DNA of 64,000 nucleotides from Acidobacteriota bacterium (GTDB lineage Bacteria; Acidobacteriota; Blastocatellia; Pyrinomonadales; Pyrinomonadaceae), in contig JAHBSG010000005.1 in NCBI GenBank assembly GCA_019639235.1, forward strand, positions 1 to 64,000, given 5' to 3'. Both the position numbers and the translations under genes were made by a program. The notes under the pieces are model-generated. The model saw only the letters and a list, made by a program, of their open reading frames with translations. It was not told the origin of the DNA and did not search any database. This document shows, in pieces, positions 52,301 to 61,511 of the stretch. Numbering within the stretch: position 1 is the stretch's first letter; each line of letters opens with the position of its first letter.

Positions 52301-53674
52301 ATGCACGAGATAGACATTGACCTCATCGAAATGACGCTCGACGTCATGAAGTATGCCATCAACCGGATCACGGATATGGATCCGCATCTTGGCAAGCCGA
52401 AGTCGGAGCGGGAGCTCCGCTCGCTGGTCGGTGAGACCGTAACGCCGTCCGGCATCGGCGGCGAGCGGGCATTCGAGCTTTTCCGTGATGTTCTGGTCAA
52501 GGCGAGCGTACCGATCGATCATCCGCGGCATCTCGCTTTCGTTCCGGCCTCGCCGACGCGGGCAGCGATTATGTTCGACCTCGTCACCTCGGCGACCAGC
52601 GTCCACGGCGCATTCTGGATGGAAGGCGGCGGCTGCATTTTTGCCGAAAATGAAGCGATGCGGTGGCTTGTTTCGCTGACCGGTTTACCCGAGGGCGCGT
52701 TCGGAGTTTTCACGAGCGGCGGGACCGAGGCAAATCTTTCGGCGATGGTCGCCGCCCGCGGGGCATGGCGAGAAAAGGATCCGTCAAAGCGATCGACCCG
52801 CGGGCTCGTCATCACCTCGGCCGGAGCTCACTCATCCGTCCGGGCAATGGCGAAAGTGATCGATGCGGACGTGATGCTGATCGATACCGAAGGCCGGCTC
52901 GGAAGCGAGATGCTGGCCGAACGCATCAGCCTGCTGACGCCGGAGGAACGATCAAGGTTCTTTGCTGTGGTCGCAACCGCAGGGACGACCAACGCCGGCA
53001 TCATCGACGACCTCGAAGGCATCGGGAAGATCTGCCGAGACCTCGGCGTTTGGTTCCACGTTGATGCTGCCTATGGCGGCGGTGCGCTTGCGGCACCTTC
53101 GGTCCGGCATCTTTTCACCGGCATCGAACTGGCGGACAGCGTCACCATTGACCCGCACAAGTGGCTCTTCTCGCCGTATGATTGTGGAGCTGTGATCTAT
53201 CGCGAGCCCGAGATCGCCCGCCGCGCACATTCGCAGGGCGGTTCGTATCTCGACATTTTTTACGACGAAGGTGCGAGAGGGTTCAACCCGGCCGATTACC
53301 AGATACAGCTTACGCGCCGTGTCCGCGGGCTTCCGCTCTGGTTCTCGCTCGCGATGCACGGCACCGACCGCTACGCACTCGCGATCGAACGCGGGATTGA
53401 GCTCGCCCGCATCGCCGGCCGGCTGATCGATGCCGCTCCGCACGTCGAACTTGTCCGCGAGCCGAGCCTTTCGTGCGTGCTTTATCGCCGGATCGGCTGG
53501 CAGCCCGACGACTACAACCGCTGGACCTACAAGAACCACAGCGACGGCTTCGCCCTCGTCGCTCCGACCAAGTGGCGGTCACATGGGGTCCACGAAACCG
53601 TCGCCCGATTTTGCTTCATCAACCCGGACACGACCGAAAAGGACATCGCCGACATCCTCGATTCGATGAAGTGA
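52301..53674 (+). CDS. PLP-dependent group II amino-acid decarboxylase
   Basis: The 457-residue enzyme has the glutamate/aromatic amino-acid decarboxylase pattern: GVFTSGGTEANLSAMVAARG, the PLP-stacking region TSAGAHSSVRAMAK, FHVDAAYGGGALAAPS with the Asp that binds the pyridine nitrogen, and Lys in SVTIDPHKWLFSPYDCGAV as the Schiff-base residue. The substrate cannot be told (Trp, Tyr, Glu and diaminobutyrate decarboxylases share these motifs). Its place in a nitrate/NO operon is unusual. Confidence 0.88.
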   Translation: MHEIDIDLIEMTLDVMKYAINRITDMDPHLGKPKSERELRSLVGETVTPSGIGGERAFELFRDVLVKASVPIDHPRHLAFVPASPTRAAIMFDLVTSATSVHGAFWMEGGGCIFAENEAMRWLVSLTGLPEGAFGVFTSGGTEANLSAMVAARGAWREKDPSKRSTRGLVITSAGAHSSVRAMAKVIDADVMLIDTEGRLGSEMLAERISLLTPEERSRFFAVVATAGTTNAGIIDDLEGIGKICRDLGVWFHVDAAYGGGALAAPSVRHLFTGIELADSVTIDPHKWLFSPYDCGAVIYREPEIARRAHSQGGSYLDIFYDEGARGFNPADYQIQLTRRVRGLPLWFSLAMHGTDRYALAIERGIELARIAGRLIDAAPHVELVREPSLSCVLYRRIGWQPDDYNRWTYKNHSDGFALVAPTKWRSHGVHETVARFCFINPDTTEKDIADILDSMK

Positions 53675-53725
53675 ATGCCGCCGGGTGATATAGACTACTA
53701 ACGGCGGCAAAGGAGACGCCCTTAC

Positions 53726-54376
53726 TTGGCACTCAAGCTCTTAGACGACCTCGCTCCCCCGATTCGCGAACGGATGTTGAAGTTCGGTGTTCAGCGTTCG
53801 TTTGGCGAGGGCGAGATCATCTTTTCCGAGGGCGAAGTAGCCGAGTTTCTTCCAACGGTCATCTCCGGGCGGGTCAAGATGGTCCGCTATCCCGAACCGG
53901 GAAAAGAGATCATAATCGGCACCTTCGGCCCCGGCGAGATGTTTGCCATCCCGCCGGCAATGGACGGCAAGGAGTTTCCTTCGACCGCCGTCGCGATGGA
54001 AGATTCGCGTGTGCTCCTGCTCGCACGCGACCGTTTCCGGGGCTTGATGGCGGAGTTTCCCGATTTTTCGATCGCCGTTGCCGACCGGATGTGCGGCATT
54101 CTCCGCGACCGTGCCGCGACCATTCAAGTGCTATCGAGTACGACGGCCGAAAAGCGTATAGGAACCGTGTTGCTGTCACTCGTCCGGGAACGCGACAATG
54201 GGCTGCCGCTTCGCATTACGCTCCGCAGGCAAGATATCGCTGAAATGGCCGGTTTGACGCTCGAGTGTACGATCAGGTCGATACGCCGGCTCGCCCGCCG
54301 AGGGGCGTTCGAGATAGTTAAGGGAAAGATCGTCATCCACGACCCCGAAGCTTTAAGGCGTGAGTCGGGCGGATGA
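53726..54376 (+). CDS. Crp/Fnr-family transcription regulator without Fe-S cysteines
   Basis: The 216-residue protein has a cyclic-nucleotide-binding-like beta domain (about 15-120: FGEGEIIFSEGEVAEFLPTV, GTFGPGEMFAIPPAM), a dimer helix (ADRMCGILRDRAATIQVL), and a C-terminal winged helix. The recognition helix is LTLECTIRSIRRLARRG, with Glu and Arg spaced as in FNR/CRP but Ile where FNR has Ser. There is no N-terminal Cys cluster, so it is not an oxygen-sensing FNR; a DNR-like NO/heme or other ligand sensor is possible. The start is TTG at 53726 with GGAG 10 nt upstream. It probably controls this island, including its own operon. Confidence 0.9.
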   Translation: MALKLLDDLAPPIRERMLKFGVQRSFGEGEIIFSEGEVAEFLPTVISGRVKMVRYPEPGKEIIIGTFGPGEMFAIPPAMDGKEFPSTAVAMEDSRVLLLARDRFRGLMAEFPDFSIAVADRMCGILRDRAATIQVLSSTTAEKRIGTVLLSLVRERDNGLPLRITLRRQDIAEMAGLTLECTIRSIRRLARRGAFEIVKGKIVIHDPEALRRESGG

Positions 54377-54398
54377 CCAACCGCGAAAACTGCCGGTG

Positions 54399-55037
54399 TT
54401 AAACGAAGGCTTCGCTCCCGCAGCTAAATTCCTCACATCCGGTTTCAATGACCGGCATTTCCTTCCGCTCGGGCAGATCCGCTGCACCGGACAATTCATA
54501 AAGGGCCTCGCCCGCTAGCATCATATATTTCACGCCCGAGCCTGCAAGCAGTTTCGAGAGCGGCGAGGCGATCTCGGCGACGTGCTCCTTTGTAAAGCGG
54601 TTGGCGGCCTCGCCCGCGATCTCGGCATTCTCTTTCTCGTCGGAAAGCAGGGCGAAAGCTTCCTTAAGTCGCAAATACCCCACAAAACCCGCTTCGACCG
54701 CTATATGGTCCGGGACGTCCGAATACCGCGGACGGTACTCAAAGGCACGGTAATAGGAAGAGAGTTCCGAGAGCAAATAGCCGGGCTGCACCCAACTTCG
54801 GTAGCTGACCTCCCGCGGCGGTGCAGGGCCGCCGGGGCCGAAGACGAGATGATAAAGCCCCTCGTCAGCCTCTGTCTGTGCATAAACGGCCGCTTGCCGA
54901 AGCTTCCTATTCGTCGTTTCGCTTCCGAGCGACTTGAGCTCGGCAAGCGTTGCAGCGGAAGGACACTCGAAGAGCAGCCCGAGCAGCCGCCAGTCAGTCG
55001 CCGTGCCAAAGAGCTTTTTTTCACTACTTACTGTCAT
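54399..55037 (-). CDS. TorD/NarJ-family molybdoenzyme chaperone
   Basis: The 212-residue all-helical protein has the TorD/DmsD pattern: TDWRLLGLLFECPSAATLAE at the start, YHLVFGPGGPAPPREVSYRS (the conserved E-x-Y/P region), VAVEAGFVGYLRLKEAFALL, and HVAEIASPLSKLL. It should hold the Tat-exported catalytic subunit while the cofactor is inserted. The ATG at 55037 overlaps the 3' end of the hemerythrin gene by 14 nt. It is the last gene of the reductase operon. Confidence 0.85.
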   Translation of the reverse strand: MTVSSEKKLFGTATDWRLLGLLFECPSAATLAELKSLGSETTNRKLRQAAVYAQTEADEGLYHLVFGPGGPAPPREVSYRSWVQPGYLLSELSSYYRAFEYRPRYSDVPDHIAVEAGFVGYLRLKEAFALLSDEKENAEIAGEAANRFTKEHVAEIASPLSKLLAGSGVKYMMLAGEALYELSGAADLPERKEMPVIETGCEEFSCGSEAFV

Positions 55038-55533
55038 TGCTAGCCTCCGTTTCCCGCGAATGCACCGGAAACTCAAGTTTGCTGAATGTCTCCGCCAGTT
55101 CCTTTCGCGTCATCACACTGTCCAGTTCCGGGTAGAGTATCTCGCGTTCGCGAATGTCGTGGTGCGAGGACAGCCTCTTGTAGAACGATTCGCGGTCGAG
55201 AAGGTTGAGAAGTGTTTTTTCCGGCGATGCCTGAAGCCGCAGCTCGGCGGTCGTGTCGATAAAAAGAGATACATACGCACGCATCTTTTCGTGTTCATCA
55301 AGAAAGAGTGCCGGATTGCCGCCCTTTTCGGGTTTGATGCGTTCGCGGTAAATTGGCATTAGTAGCCGCTCTTCGTCGCCCATATGGGCGAGCAATGAAT
55401 CGCGGTACTCGCCGAGCAGTGCGAGCGCCGTGTCGAACTCGAACCTAAGCAACGCCTTCTGGTGCTCGAAGAAAAGCGAATCGAGCCTTTCATGGGCTTC
55501 CATTAGCATTGTGATCTTCAGCTCGCGTTTCAT
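55024..55533 (-). CDS. Hemerythrin-domain protein
   Basis: The 169-residue four-helix protein has His/Glu ligands in MEAHERLDSLFFEHQ, LLAHMGDEERLLMP, LFLDEHEKMRAYV and RLSSHHDIREREILYPELD. Such proteins bind oxygen or nitric oxide at a di-iron site. The start overlaps the stop of the heme-subunit gene (ATGA) and its end overlaps torD, so it is translated with the reductase subunits. A second hemerythrin-like protein, Ric, is in the facing operon. Confidence 0.88.
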   Translation of the reverse strand: MKRELKITMLMEAHERLDSLFFEHQKALLRFEFDTALALLGEYRDSLLAHMGDEERLLMPIYRERIKPEKGGNPALFLDEHEKMRAYVSLFIDTTAELRLQASPEKTLLNLLDRESFYKRLSSHHDIREREILYPELDSVMTRKELAETFSKLEFPVHSRETEASNDSK

Positions 55534-56384
55534 TTCGCCAGTAGGTTTATCCAGCCTGTTCGCATCTTTCGCGAGCCGGCCTCGCCGTGCGTGCCTTCCC
55601 AAACCGCGAAGGCGACCTGCGTCGGGCGCGTTGCCGAGAATCCGTTCGGTATCGGCCGGACAAACACGACCGCCCAGCCGGTATCGGACCATTTTCCAAT
55701 GCCGGAGGTGTGCCGTGCGGGGGCGGGTGTGAGCGTTCCGGGCCCTTCGGCGATCAGATCCTCAAATGCAACTTCGCGCGGGCCAGACCGCACGTTTCCC
55801 AGGGCCTTTGCCGGAGCGTACCTGAGCTCGGCACGCCGCCTGGCTTCCTCATTGTTCTCAAGCGGCTTTGCCTCATAGGGGTGATGATCGACCGAGGCAT
55901 TCGGGTGAAGGGCCCGGATGCCGTCGGGACGGCCGTTGACCGACGCTTGCCAGTCGGCTCGCCAATATGCGATCTCGACCGTCATTCCCTGCTCGCCCAT
56001 CTGCGGTGCCGGTGCATTCGCTTGGATGACGGCGGGTAGTTGGACGGCCGCTGCATCTACCGGCTTTCGCGGTCCGGGTGCATCGTTTAGCGTGTCGTCC
56101 GACCACTCCATTCGGAAGGCGATCTGTCCATCTTTTGTGATCGCCTTGACGCGAACCTCGGCGGTTGTCGGCTCCATCTGCCGCGGTTCGACGAGGTCCT
56201 GTAAGATCAGCTTCGCGATGTGTGTCGGGGCATTTTCCCAAACTGAGTCATCGGGGTCGAGCGTGATCCGATCGGCCGCGATGGCGTGGACCTCAGGCGT
56301 TGTCATGACCGTATTCCCGCAGTTTGCTGAAAGGAACAGCGCGATCGCCGCCGTTAGCATCTTGATCAAAACTAGGTGTCTCAT
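55530..56384 (-). CDS. Ethylbenzene-dehydrogenase-type heme b subunit (gamma), lipoprotein
   Basis: The 284-residue protein has a lipoprotein signal (LTAAIALFLSANCG, lipobox Cys at 22). The EB_dh domain follows: ITLDPDDSVWENAP, AFRMEWSDDTLNDAP, MTVEIAYWRADWQ, WAVVFVRPIP and VAFAVWEGTHGEAGSRKMR. In ethylbenzene, DMS and perchlorate enzymes this subunit carries one b-type heme with Met/Lys ligands and passes electrons between the Fe-S subunit and external cytochromes. Here it would sit in the periplasm tethered to a membrane. It lies 31 nt downstream of the beta subunit. Confidence 0.87.
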   Translation of the reverse strand: MRHLVLIKMLTAAIALFLSANCGNTVMTTPEVHAIAADRITLDPDDSVWENAPTHIAKLILQDLVEPRQMEPTTAEVRVKAITKDGQIAFRMEWSDDTLNDAPGPRKPVDAAAVQLPAVIQANAPAPQMGEQGMTVEIAYWRADWQASVNGRPDGIRALHPNASVDHHPYEAKPLENNEEARRRAELRYAPAKALGNVRSGPREVAFEDLIAEGPGTLTPAPARHTSGIGKWSDTGWAVVFVRPIPNGFSATRPTQVAFAVWEGTHGEAGSRKMRTGWINLLAK

Positions 56385-56415
56385 ATCGTTACTCCCGGGT
56401 GCCGTCGGGCACCAT

Positions 56416-57558
56416 TTATGTGCAGTTCATCCGCGTCACCTGCTGGACCGGATCGAAGGCCTGACGAATATGCACCGGTTCGCGGAGCGGCACGCTGACG
56501 AGCACGTTGCCGTCGTCGTCAAGGCCCGTTATCGTTTCGCCGATCCTTCGCCACCGCGTCATCACGCGTTCCGACGAACCAAAGAGCCCGAGCAGTCCGG
56601 CAAGGTCCGCATCCGTCGCGGCCGAGCGATAGGTCTCGATCGCCTTTGCAACGCCGGGGCCGAACATCTGTCCGGTAAATGACGTGGGGACGTGGACCGG
56701 CGGAATGTAATAGACGTTCGGCTCAAGCCCGAACTGCGGAAAGAGAGGCAGTGCCACCTTCTTTATATGGATCAGGTAATCGAGCGGGTTGTCCTCGCGG
56801 GCATTCTCCGGGGTGGACAGGTAGCCAGCCATTCGGATCTTGCCGATGCAATTGACGAAGCATTGCGGCTGAATTCCGAGCTCCATCTTTGGGAAACAGG
56901 CGATGCATTTCTCTGAGGTGCCGGTCATTGCATTGTAAAAGACCTTCTTATACGGGCATCCGCGGACGCATTCCTGATAGCCGCGGCAGCGGCCCTGGTC
57001 AACCAAAACAATGCCGTCCTCGGGCCGCTTGTAGATCGAGCCGCGCGGACAGGAGGCCAAACACGCCGGATAGGTGCAGTGGTTGCAGATCCGCGCCATG
57101 TAATAGAACCACGCCATGTCGTGCGAGTTTTCGAGGCTCGTCCCGCCATCGACCTGGCCTGCGCAATCGTCCTCGCCGACGTTCGCATAGGCATAGTCTT
57201 CCTCCGCGGGCCGCCAACCGAGAACGCGTTCGCCTGCGGGTGCGGATTCGAAGATCGTGCTGCCGGTGTAAACGGGCCGCTCGCCGCTTTCGTCCCAACT
57301 TTGCCCGCCGAGCATGTCGAGAAGGTTCAGGTCCCACGCCAGCGGATAAAACCCGTAGGGCTTCGTTTCGACGTTGTTCCATAGCATGTATTCCTGCCCT
57401 TTGCCGGAGGTCCACGTCGTTTTGCAGGCGAGCGTGCAGGTCTGGCACGCGATGCATTTATTGGTGTCAAAAACCGCGGCGAACTGCTTCTGCGGCCGGG
57501 CCTCGGGATACCAATACGACATCTCTCTTCCTAATTGCCAATTGTTTACGCGTGCCAT
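56416..57558 (-). CDS. Fe-S (beta) subunit of a type II DMSO-reductase-family enzyme, NxrB/NarH-like
   Basis: The 380-residue protein starts [20 protein letters not shown], very like the opening of Nitrospira NxrB as I remember it, which supports the ATG at 57558. Cys motifs for four clusters are [46 protein letters not shown] and [21 protein letters not shown]. The third motif has a non-Cys position (CRGYQEC), consistent with one [3Fe-4S] cluster. It transfers electrons between the alpha subunit and the heme subunit. It should be co-exported with alpha, as it has no signal of its own. Its start overlaps the upstream small membrane gene by 13 nt. Confidence 0.92.
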   Translation of the reverse strand: MARVNNWQLGREMSYWYPEARPQKQFAAVFDTNKCIACQTCTLACKTTWTSGKGQEYMLWNNVETKPYGFYPLAWDLNLLDMLGGQSWDESGERPVYTGSTIFESAPAGERVLGWRPAEEDYAYANVGEDDCAGQVDGGTSLENSHDMAWFYYMARICNHCTYPACLASCPRGSIYKRPEDGIVLVDQGRCRGYQECVRGCPYKKVFYNAMTGTSEKCIACFPKMELGIQPQCFVNCIGKIRMAGYLSTPENAREDNPLDYLIHIKKVALPLFPQFGLEPNVYYIPPVHVPTSFTGQMFGPGVAKAIETYRSAATDADLAGLLGLFGSSERVMTRWRRIGETITGLDDDGNVLVSVPLREPVHIRQAFDPVQQVTRMNCT

Positions 57559-58043
57559 TTGTTGTTCTCCATTTCGGTCGAATTTGTGTTGATGAAGATA
57601 TCGGCCCTCGCCGCGGCCGCTGACTTGATGCTCCGGCCCGCGAGGACCGATGCGATCAGGAGTGCCGTGGAAAGTGCCGCGAGCAATAGCATTATGGCCT
57701 GTGCCCTGCGGGTCACGTCGGGCCGCTTTCTAAGCCGAATGTTCGCGACGAGGGCGGCAATACCGGTGACGGCGACCGTTACGAATGCCGCCGTCCCGGT
57801 CAACTTGTGCCTCTCAAGTGCCGCTGCCCGCGGGCCCTCGCTCGCGCCTGCATACATACCGGCGAACTCTCCGAGAAAGACGACGATCAGCGTTAGCAGG
57901 AATACAAAGACGAGTAGCTTGAGGGCGGCCCTGTAAGCTCCCGGCTTTCCGAAGTAAAGACCCGCCGCGAGAATGATCGTCGCCAGAGCGGCGAAGATCG
58001 CCGGGTAGTAATTCAGCAGAAGATGCAGCTTCAGGTAGGTCAT
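57546..58043 (-). CDS. Four-helix membrane protein between alpha and beta subunits, unknown function
   Basis: The 165-residue protein begins [20 protein letters not shown] and has four membrane helices (about 12-30, 40-62, 80-102 and 115-135). His residues lie at helix ends (H7 and H78 in [13 protein letters not shown]), which could bind heme or quinone. It recalls DUF2231-type proteins only loosely. It starts directly after the alpha-subunit stop codon and overlaps the beta-subunit start, so it is embedded in the reductase operon. It might be a membrane anchor or a cytochrome b-like element. Confidence 0.7.
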   Translation of the reverse strand: MTYLKLHLLLNYYPAIFAALATIILAAGLYFGKPGAYRAALKLLVFVFLLTLIVVFLGEFAGMYAGASEGPRAAALERHKLTGTAAFVTVAVTGIAALVANIRLRKRPDVTRRAQAIMLLLAALSTALLIASVLAGRSIKSAAAARADIFINTNSTEMENNKWHA

Positions 58044-61000
58044 CTACTTCCTTGCTCCTATGTACTGCCCTTCGAGGTAGCGCTTCATCGCGTCCGATTC
58101 GTTCCGCGGGCGAATGCCAAGTTCGACCGGCCGCCAAAGGCCCTTGCCGCCAATGCCGCCCGGTTCGGCCTTCGTGATCTTTACGAACGCCTCCCGCGGA
58201 GCACCGGTCGGACAGTGGATATCGGCCGCAAAGCCCTTGCCGATCGCCTGGCCGAACATTCCCTTGCGGACCAGCGAATCGGTCATCCATGTTGGCTTGA
58301 GCCAGCCCCGGGTCGCCGATTGGTGCGAGCCCGAGCGGAACATCGCCTGATAGTTCGTCCGCGGGTTCTTTGCCAGCCCGTCCGGCCGCTCTTCGGCACC
58401 CTGCTGCGAACCGGGCGTTGCGGCGTACATGTTGAACCACATTCTCGTCACGCCCCGCGGCGTTCCGGGATAGTAGCGGGCACGGCACATCATCCGCGCC
58501 ACTTTGTAGTTGTCCTTGTTCTTGCTTTCGTTCCAGCCGCGGAACGGTCGGTCCTCGGGGTCGGGGTCGATCCAAACGTAATCGCCGTCCTCGATGCCGG
58601 CTTCGCGTGCATCGGTCGGGTTGATATCGACGTAGCCTTCGGTGACGAAGGGCATCCTTTTGTCGTGCCGATAGATGTCGCCGAACGGACCGAACAGAAT
58701 GGCGATCATGTCCGTATCGATTGGCGTTGTATGAGCTCCATGGCGGTACTTCGGCGTATGGAAAATGAACTTGAAGCCGTCCTTCACGAGCGGATGAGCC
58801 GTCTGTTTTGCCTCCGGCCACGAGTAAACGACGTTGCGGCCGCATCGAGTTTCGCAGCTTAGGTCATCGCGCTTTGCGCCGTAATCCTCCGGCTGCTTCG
58901 GCCGAAGTGCGGCATGCGGTGGTGCGATGATGATGTTCGGCTCAAGGAAGGTCGAATCGACCGGCTCGCGATGGACAGGCAAGTTCTCGCCGGCATCGAT
59001 GAACTCATCTTCCTCTCGGTAGAACTCAAGCCGCCCGCTCTTCGTGTACCACGGGATCGACTCAGTTATCTGGTCATAGCCGACGTTCTTTGGCGTCGTC
59101 CGGCTGTTCATTATCGCCGGAATGCCCTCGAGAGCTTTCGCGTGAAGGTCCTTGAAGTCGTAGCCCTTGGTGTTGGTCGAATGATCGAGGATCCGCTGGA
59201 GATAAACGTCGGTATTGTTCTCATTGACGAACTTCCAGTATTGGTTGAACCGGTCGTCGCCGGTCAGTTCGGCGAGTTTCGAAGCCACCAGTGCATAGAC
59301 CTCGATGTCGCCCATTGTGTTGAAGATCCGCGGGATCGGCGTTCGCGGAAAGACCGCAAGGAACGGATTCGTTACCGAAGCCGTCATGTCCGGATGCTTC
59401 AGTTCGGCCCACGAATCGACGCCAAAGACCACGTCGGCCCATTCGCAAGAGGTTGACCACCACCATTCATTGACGGCGATCATTTCGATCTTCGGCAGTG
59501 CATTGAAGACCTGATTGTAATGCCATTTAACGTTGCCGAGTATAGAATTCGCGTTCGCGAACCATAGCGACTTCGTAGGGCAGGGCATATGCGACTTTCC
59601 GGTCAGGATGGTATTGCCGACCTTCAACGGATGGTCCTCGTGGTTGTAGTAGTGTGCCGATTCCGCCGTCCAGTATGCCCGCGGACGAGCGGGCTTTGCT
59701 GCATCAAGCTCGATGTCGAACGGGTTCTCATTGATGTACTGGCCCGCACCATTGAACAAAGCGGTCCGGTAGTTGCCGGCATATGAGCCGATGTTCCCGC
59801 CTATTTTGCCGACGTTGCCGGTCAGAGCGGCGAGCATTATTGTGTCGCGATCCTTGTTGTCGCTGTTGAAGAACTGGTTGGGGCCCATGCCGATCGCAAA
59901 AAGGGTTGTGCCCGGTTCCGTGGCGATCTGTTTCGCCACGCTTTCGACCGCCGCTGCAGGTGCCCAAGTGAGTTCCTCCACCGTCTTTGGGTCGAAATGG
60001 GCAGCGTATTCTTTTATCAGGTCAAAGACCGGCCGGCATAGCACTACCGAGCCGTCCGCGAGTTGGACGTTGATGGCACCCTCGAGCATTGCATCGGCGG
60101 TGTTCGAATTCTTGCCGACGTTGTCACGCGTGCAGGCGATCACCTCGCCGCGGCGCGTGTCATAGAACGTGTAATCGCCCCAGTCGTTCCGCATCGCCTC
60201 CGGGACGATGTTCTGGTTCGTTTGCTTTACCGGCGGCAGTTCCTTTTCGCCGGCCCGAACAAGCACGGTCTGTTTTAATTCAGCCGGTGAGCCGCCGACG
60301 ACCTCGCTTGCTTTCAGATACTTGAGCGTATCCATCCGAACAAGGATCGGCATATCGGTCCAATCGCGGACGTACGCATTGTCGTAAAGATTGTCGCGGA
60401 TGATGACGTTCGCGAGGCCGAGGGCAAGTGCCGGAGTCGTGCCCGGCCGGACAACGACGACCTCATCGCCCTTGGTCGCGGTCGCGGAGTATTCGCAGGC
60501 AATGACGATGATCTTCGTCCCTTTTATCCTCGCTTCGGTCAGCCAATGGGCGTCCGGCATCTTGGTCGTTATCCAGTTCATTCCCCAAACGACCACAGTT
60601 TTTGCATGCTCGACCGAGTTGAGGTCGAACTCGACCGTCTGTTGTCCGGAGACCATCGTGTGGCCGGGCGGAAGATCGGTGTGCCAGGAGTAGTTGTCGA
60701 AGCCCTTGCCGCCGACGGCCTCGTCCGGGCCGACGCCGCGGATCTTTGCGTCGAGAAGTGCCATCGAGTTCGCAAAGCGATACATCCCGAAAACGCGTGT
60801 CATCCCAAGCAGCGGCATACCGCCGCGAAACTTCATCACATTCGTACCAATGCCGCGTGTAGCCTCGATGACCTTTTCGTCGTAGCCTTGCTTGCGGAGC
60901 CTTTCGAGCCCGGCTTCGCCAGTATAAGTTTCGGCGATGTTCTTGAGCGCCGCCGCAACTATCGCCGCCGCTTCGCTATGCGGCATCCGCACCCACTCAT

Positions 61001-61490
61001 CGCGGGCACGGTTGAAGTAGCTCGGGTCCGGCTTCCCGTCGGAACCCCGCGGAAATCCCTCATCGTGCCAGCGTTTATAACCGGCCCGGACCATCGTCTG
61101 GTTCACTCGCCGGTCGCCGTAGAATCGCCGCGTCAACGCAAGGCCTTTTTGGCAAACACGCGGGTCCCATCGGTGCGTCGTTCCGTTGCCGTTGAGGTCC
61201 TTTGCAAGGCCATACTTCATTGATGGGCCGATCCTTGTGATCACGCCGTCACGGACATATGCATTAAGGATGCAGTTATGCGTGTCGTTGGGTGCACATG
61301 TGAAAGTAAAGGTGGAGTCGTAGGCCCAAAGGTCGCGATATACCTTTTCCCAGCCGCGGTCGGGGTAAACGGCGAGCGGGTTGGTGATAGCATCAAGCCC
61401 CCAGGCGTTCGTAGCTGATGCCGCGAGAGCACCGAAACCCGCTGCCGTTAGGCGGGCCATGAATTCGCGTCTGCTGATGATGTTTGTCAT
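58044..61490 (-). CDS. Catalytic (alpha) subunit of a Tat-exported type II molybdoenzyme, nitrate reductase/NXR-like
   Basis: The 1148-residue protein has a twin-arginine signal ([20 protein letters not shown]). The FS0 cluster region reads [20 protein letters not shown] (C65, H71, C73) with C113 further on. This CxPNDTHxC form is typical of the exported type II group (ethylbenzene dehydrogenase, pNar, NXR). D272 in WHTDLPPGH is the likely molybdenum ligand. Other core motifs are [20 protein letters not shown] and [16 protein letters not shown] segments. It should hold bis-MGD and face the periplasm. Nitrate reduction or nitrite oxidation is most likely, but perchlorate, selenate or chlorate cannot be excluded. 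A GGAGTCC ribosome binding site precedes the ATG. Confidence 0.9.
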   Translation of the reverse strand: MTNIISRREFMARLTAAGFGALAASATNAWGLDAITNPLAVYPDRGWEKVYRDLWAYDSTFTFTCAPNDTHNCILNAYVRDGVITRIGPSMKYGLAKDLNGNGTTHRWDPRVCQKGLALTRRFYGDRRVNQTMVRAGYKRWHDEGFPRGSDGKPDPSYFNRARDEWVRMPHSEAAAIVAAALKNIAETYTGEAGLERLRKQGYDEKVIEATRGIGTNVMKFRGGMPLLGMTRVFGMYRFANSMALLDAKIRGVGPDEAVGGKGFDNYSWHTDLPPGHTMVSGQQTVEFDLNSVEHAKTVVVWGMNWITTKMPDAHWLTEARIKGTKIIVIACEYSATATKGDEVVVVRPGTTPALALGLANVIIRDNLYDNAYVRDWTDMPILVRMDTLKYLKASEVVGGSPAELKQTVLVRAGEKELPPVKQTNQNIVPEAMRNDWGDYTFYDTRRGEVIACTRDNVGKNSNTADAMLEGAINVQLADGSVVLCRPVFDLIKEYAAHFDPKTVEELTWAPAAAVESVAKQIATEPGTTLFAIGMGPNQFFNSDNKDRDTIMLAALTGNVGKIGGNIGSYAGNYRTALFNGAGQYINENPFDIELDAAKPARPRAYWTAESAHYYNHEDHPLKVGNTILTGKSHMPCPTKSLWFANANSILGNVKWHYNQVFNALPKIEMIAVNEWWWSTSCEWADVVFGVDSWAELKHPDMTASVTNPFLAVFPRTPIPRIFNTMGDIEVYALVASKLAELTGDDRFNQYWKFVNENNTDVYLQRILDHSTNTKGYDFKDLHAKALEGIPAIMNSRTTPKNVGYDQITESIPWYTKSGRLEFYREEDEFIDAGENLPVHREPVDSTFLEPNIIIAPPHAALRPKQPEDYGAKRDDLSCETRCGRNVVYSWPEAKQTAHPLVKDGFKFIFHTPKYRHGAHTTPIDTDMIAILFGPFGDIYRHDKRMPFVTEGYVDINPTDAREAGIEDGDYVWIDPDPEDRPFRGWNESKNKDNYKVARMMCRARYYPGTPRGVTRMWFNMYAATPGSQQGAEERPDGLAKNPRTNYQAMFRSGSHQSATRGWLKPTWMTDSLVRKGMFGQAIGKGFAADIHCPTGAPREAFVKITKAEPGGIGGKGLWRPVELGIRPRNESDAMKRYLEGQYIGARK

Positions 61491-61511
61491 AAGGACTCCG
61501 TCAGTTCTTTC

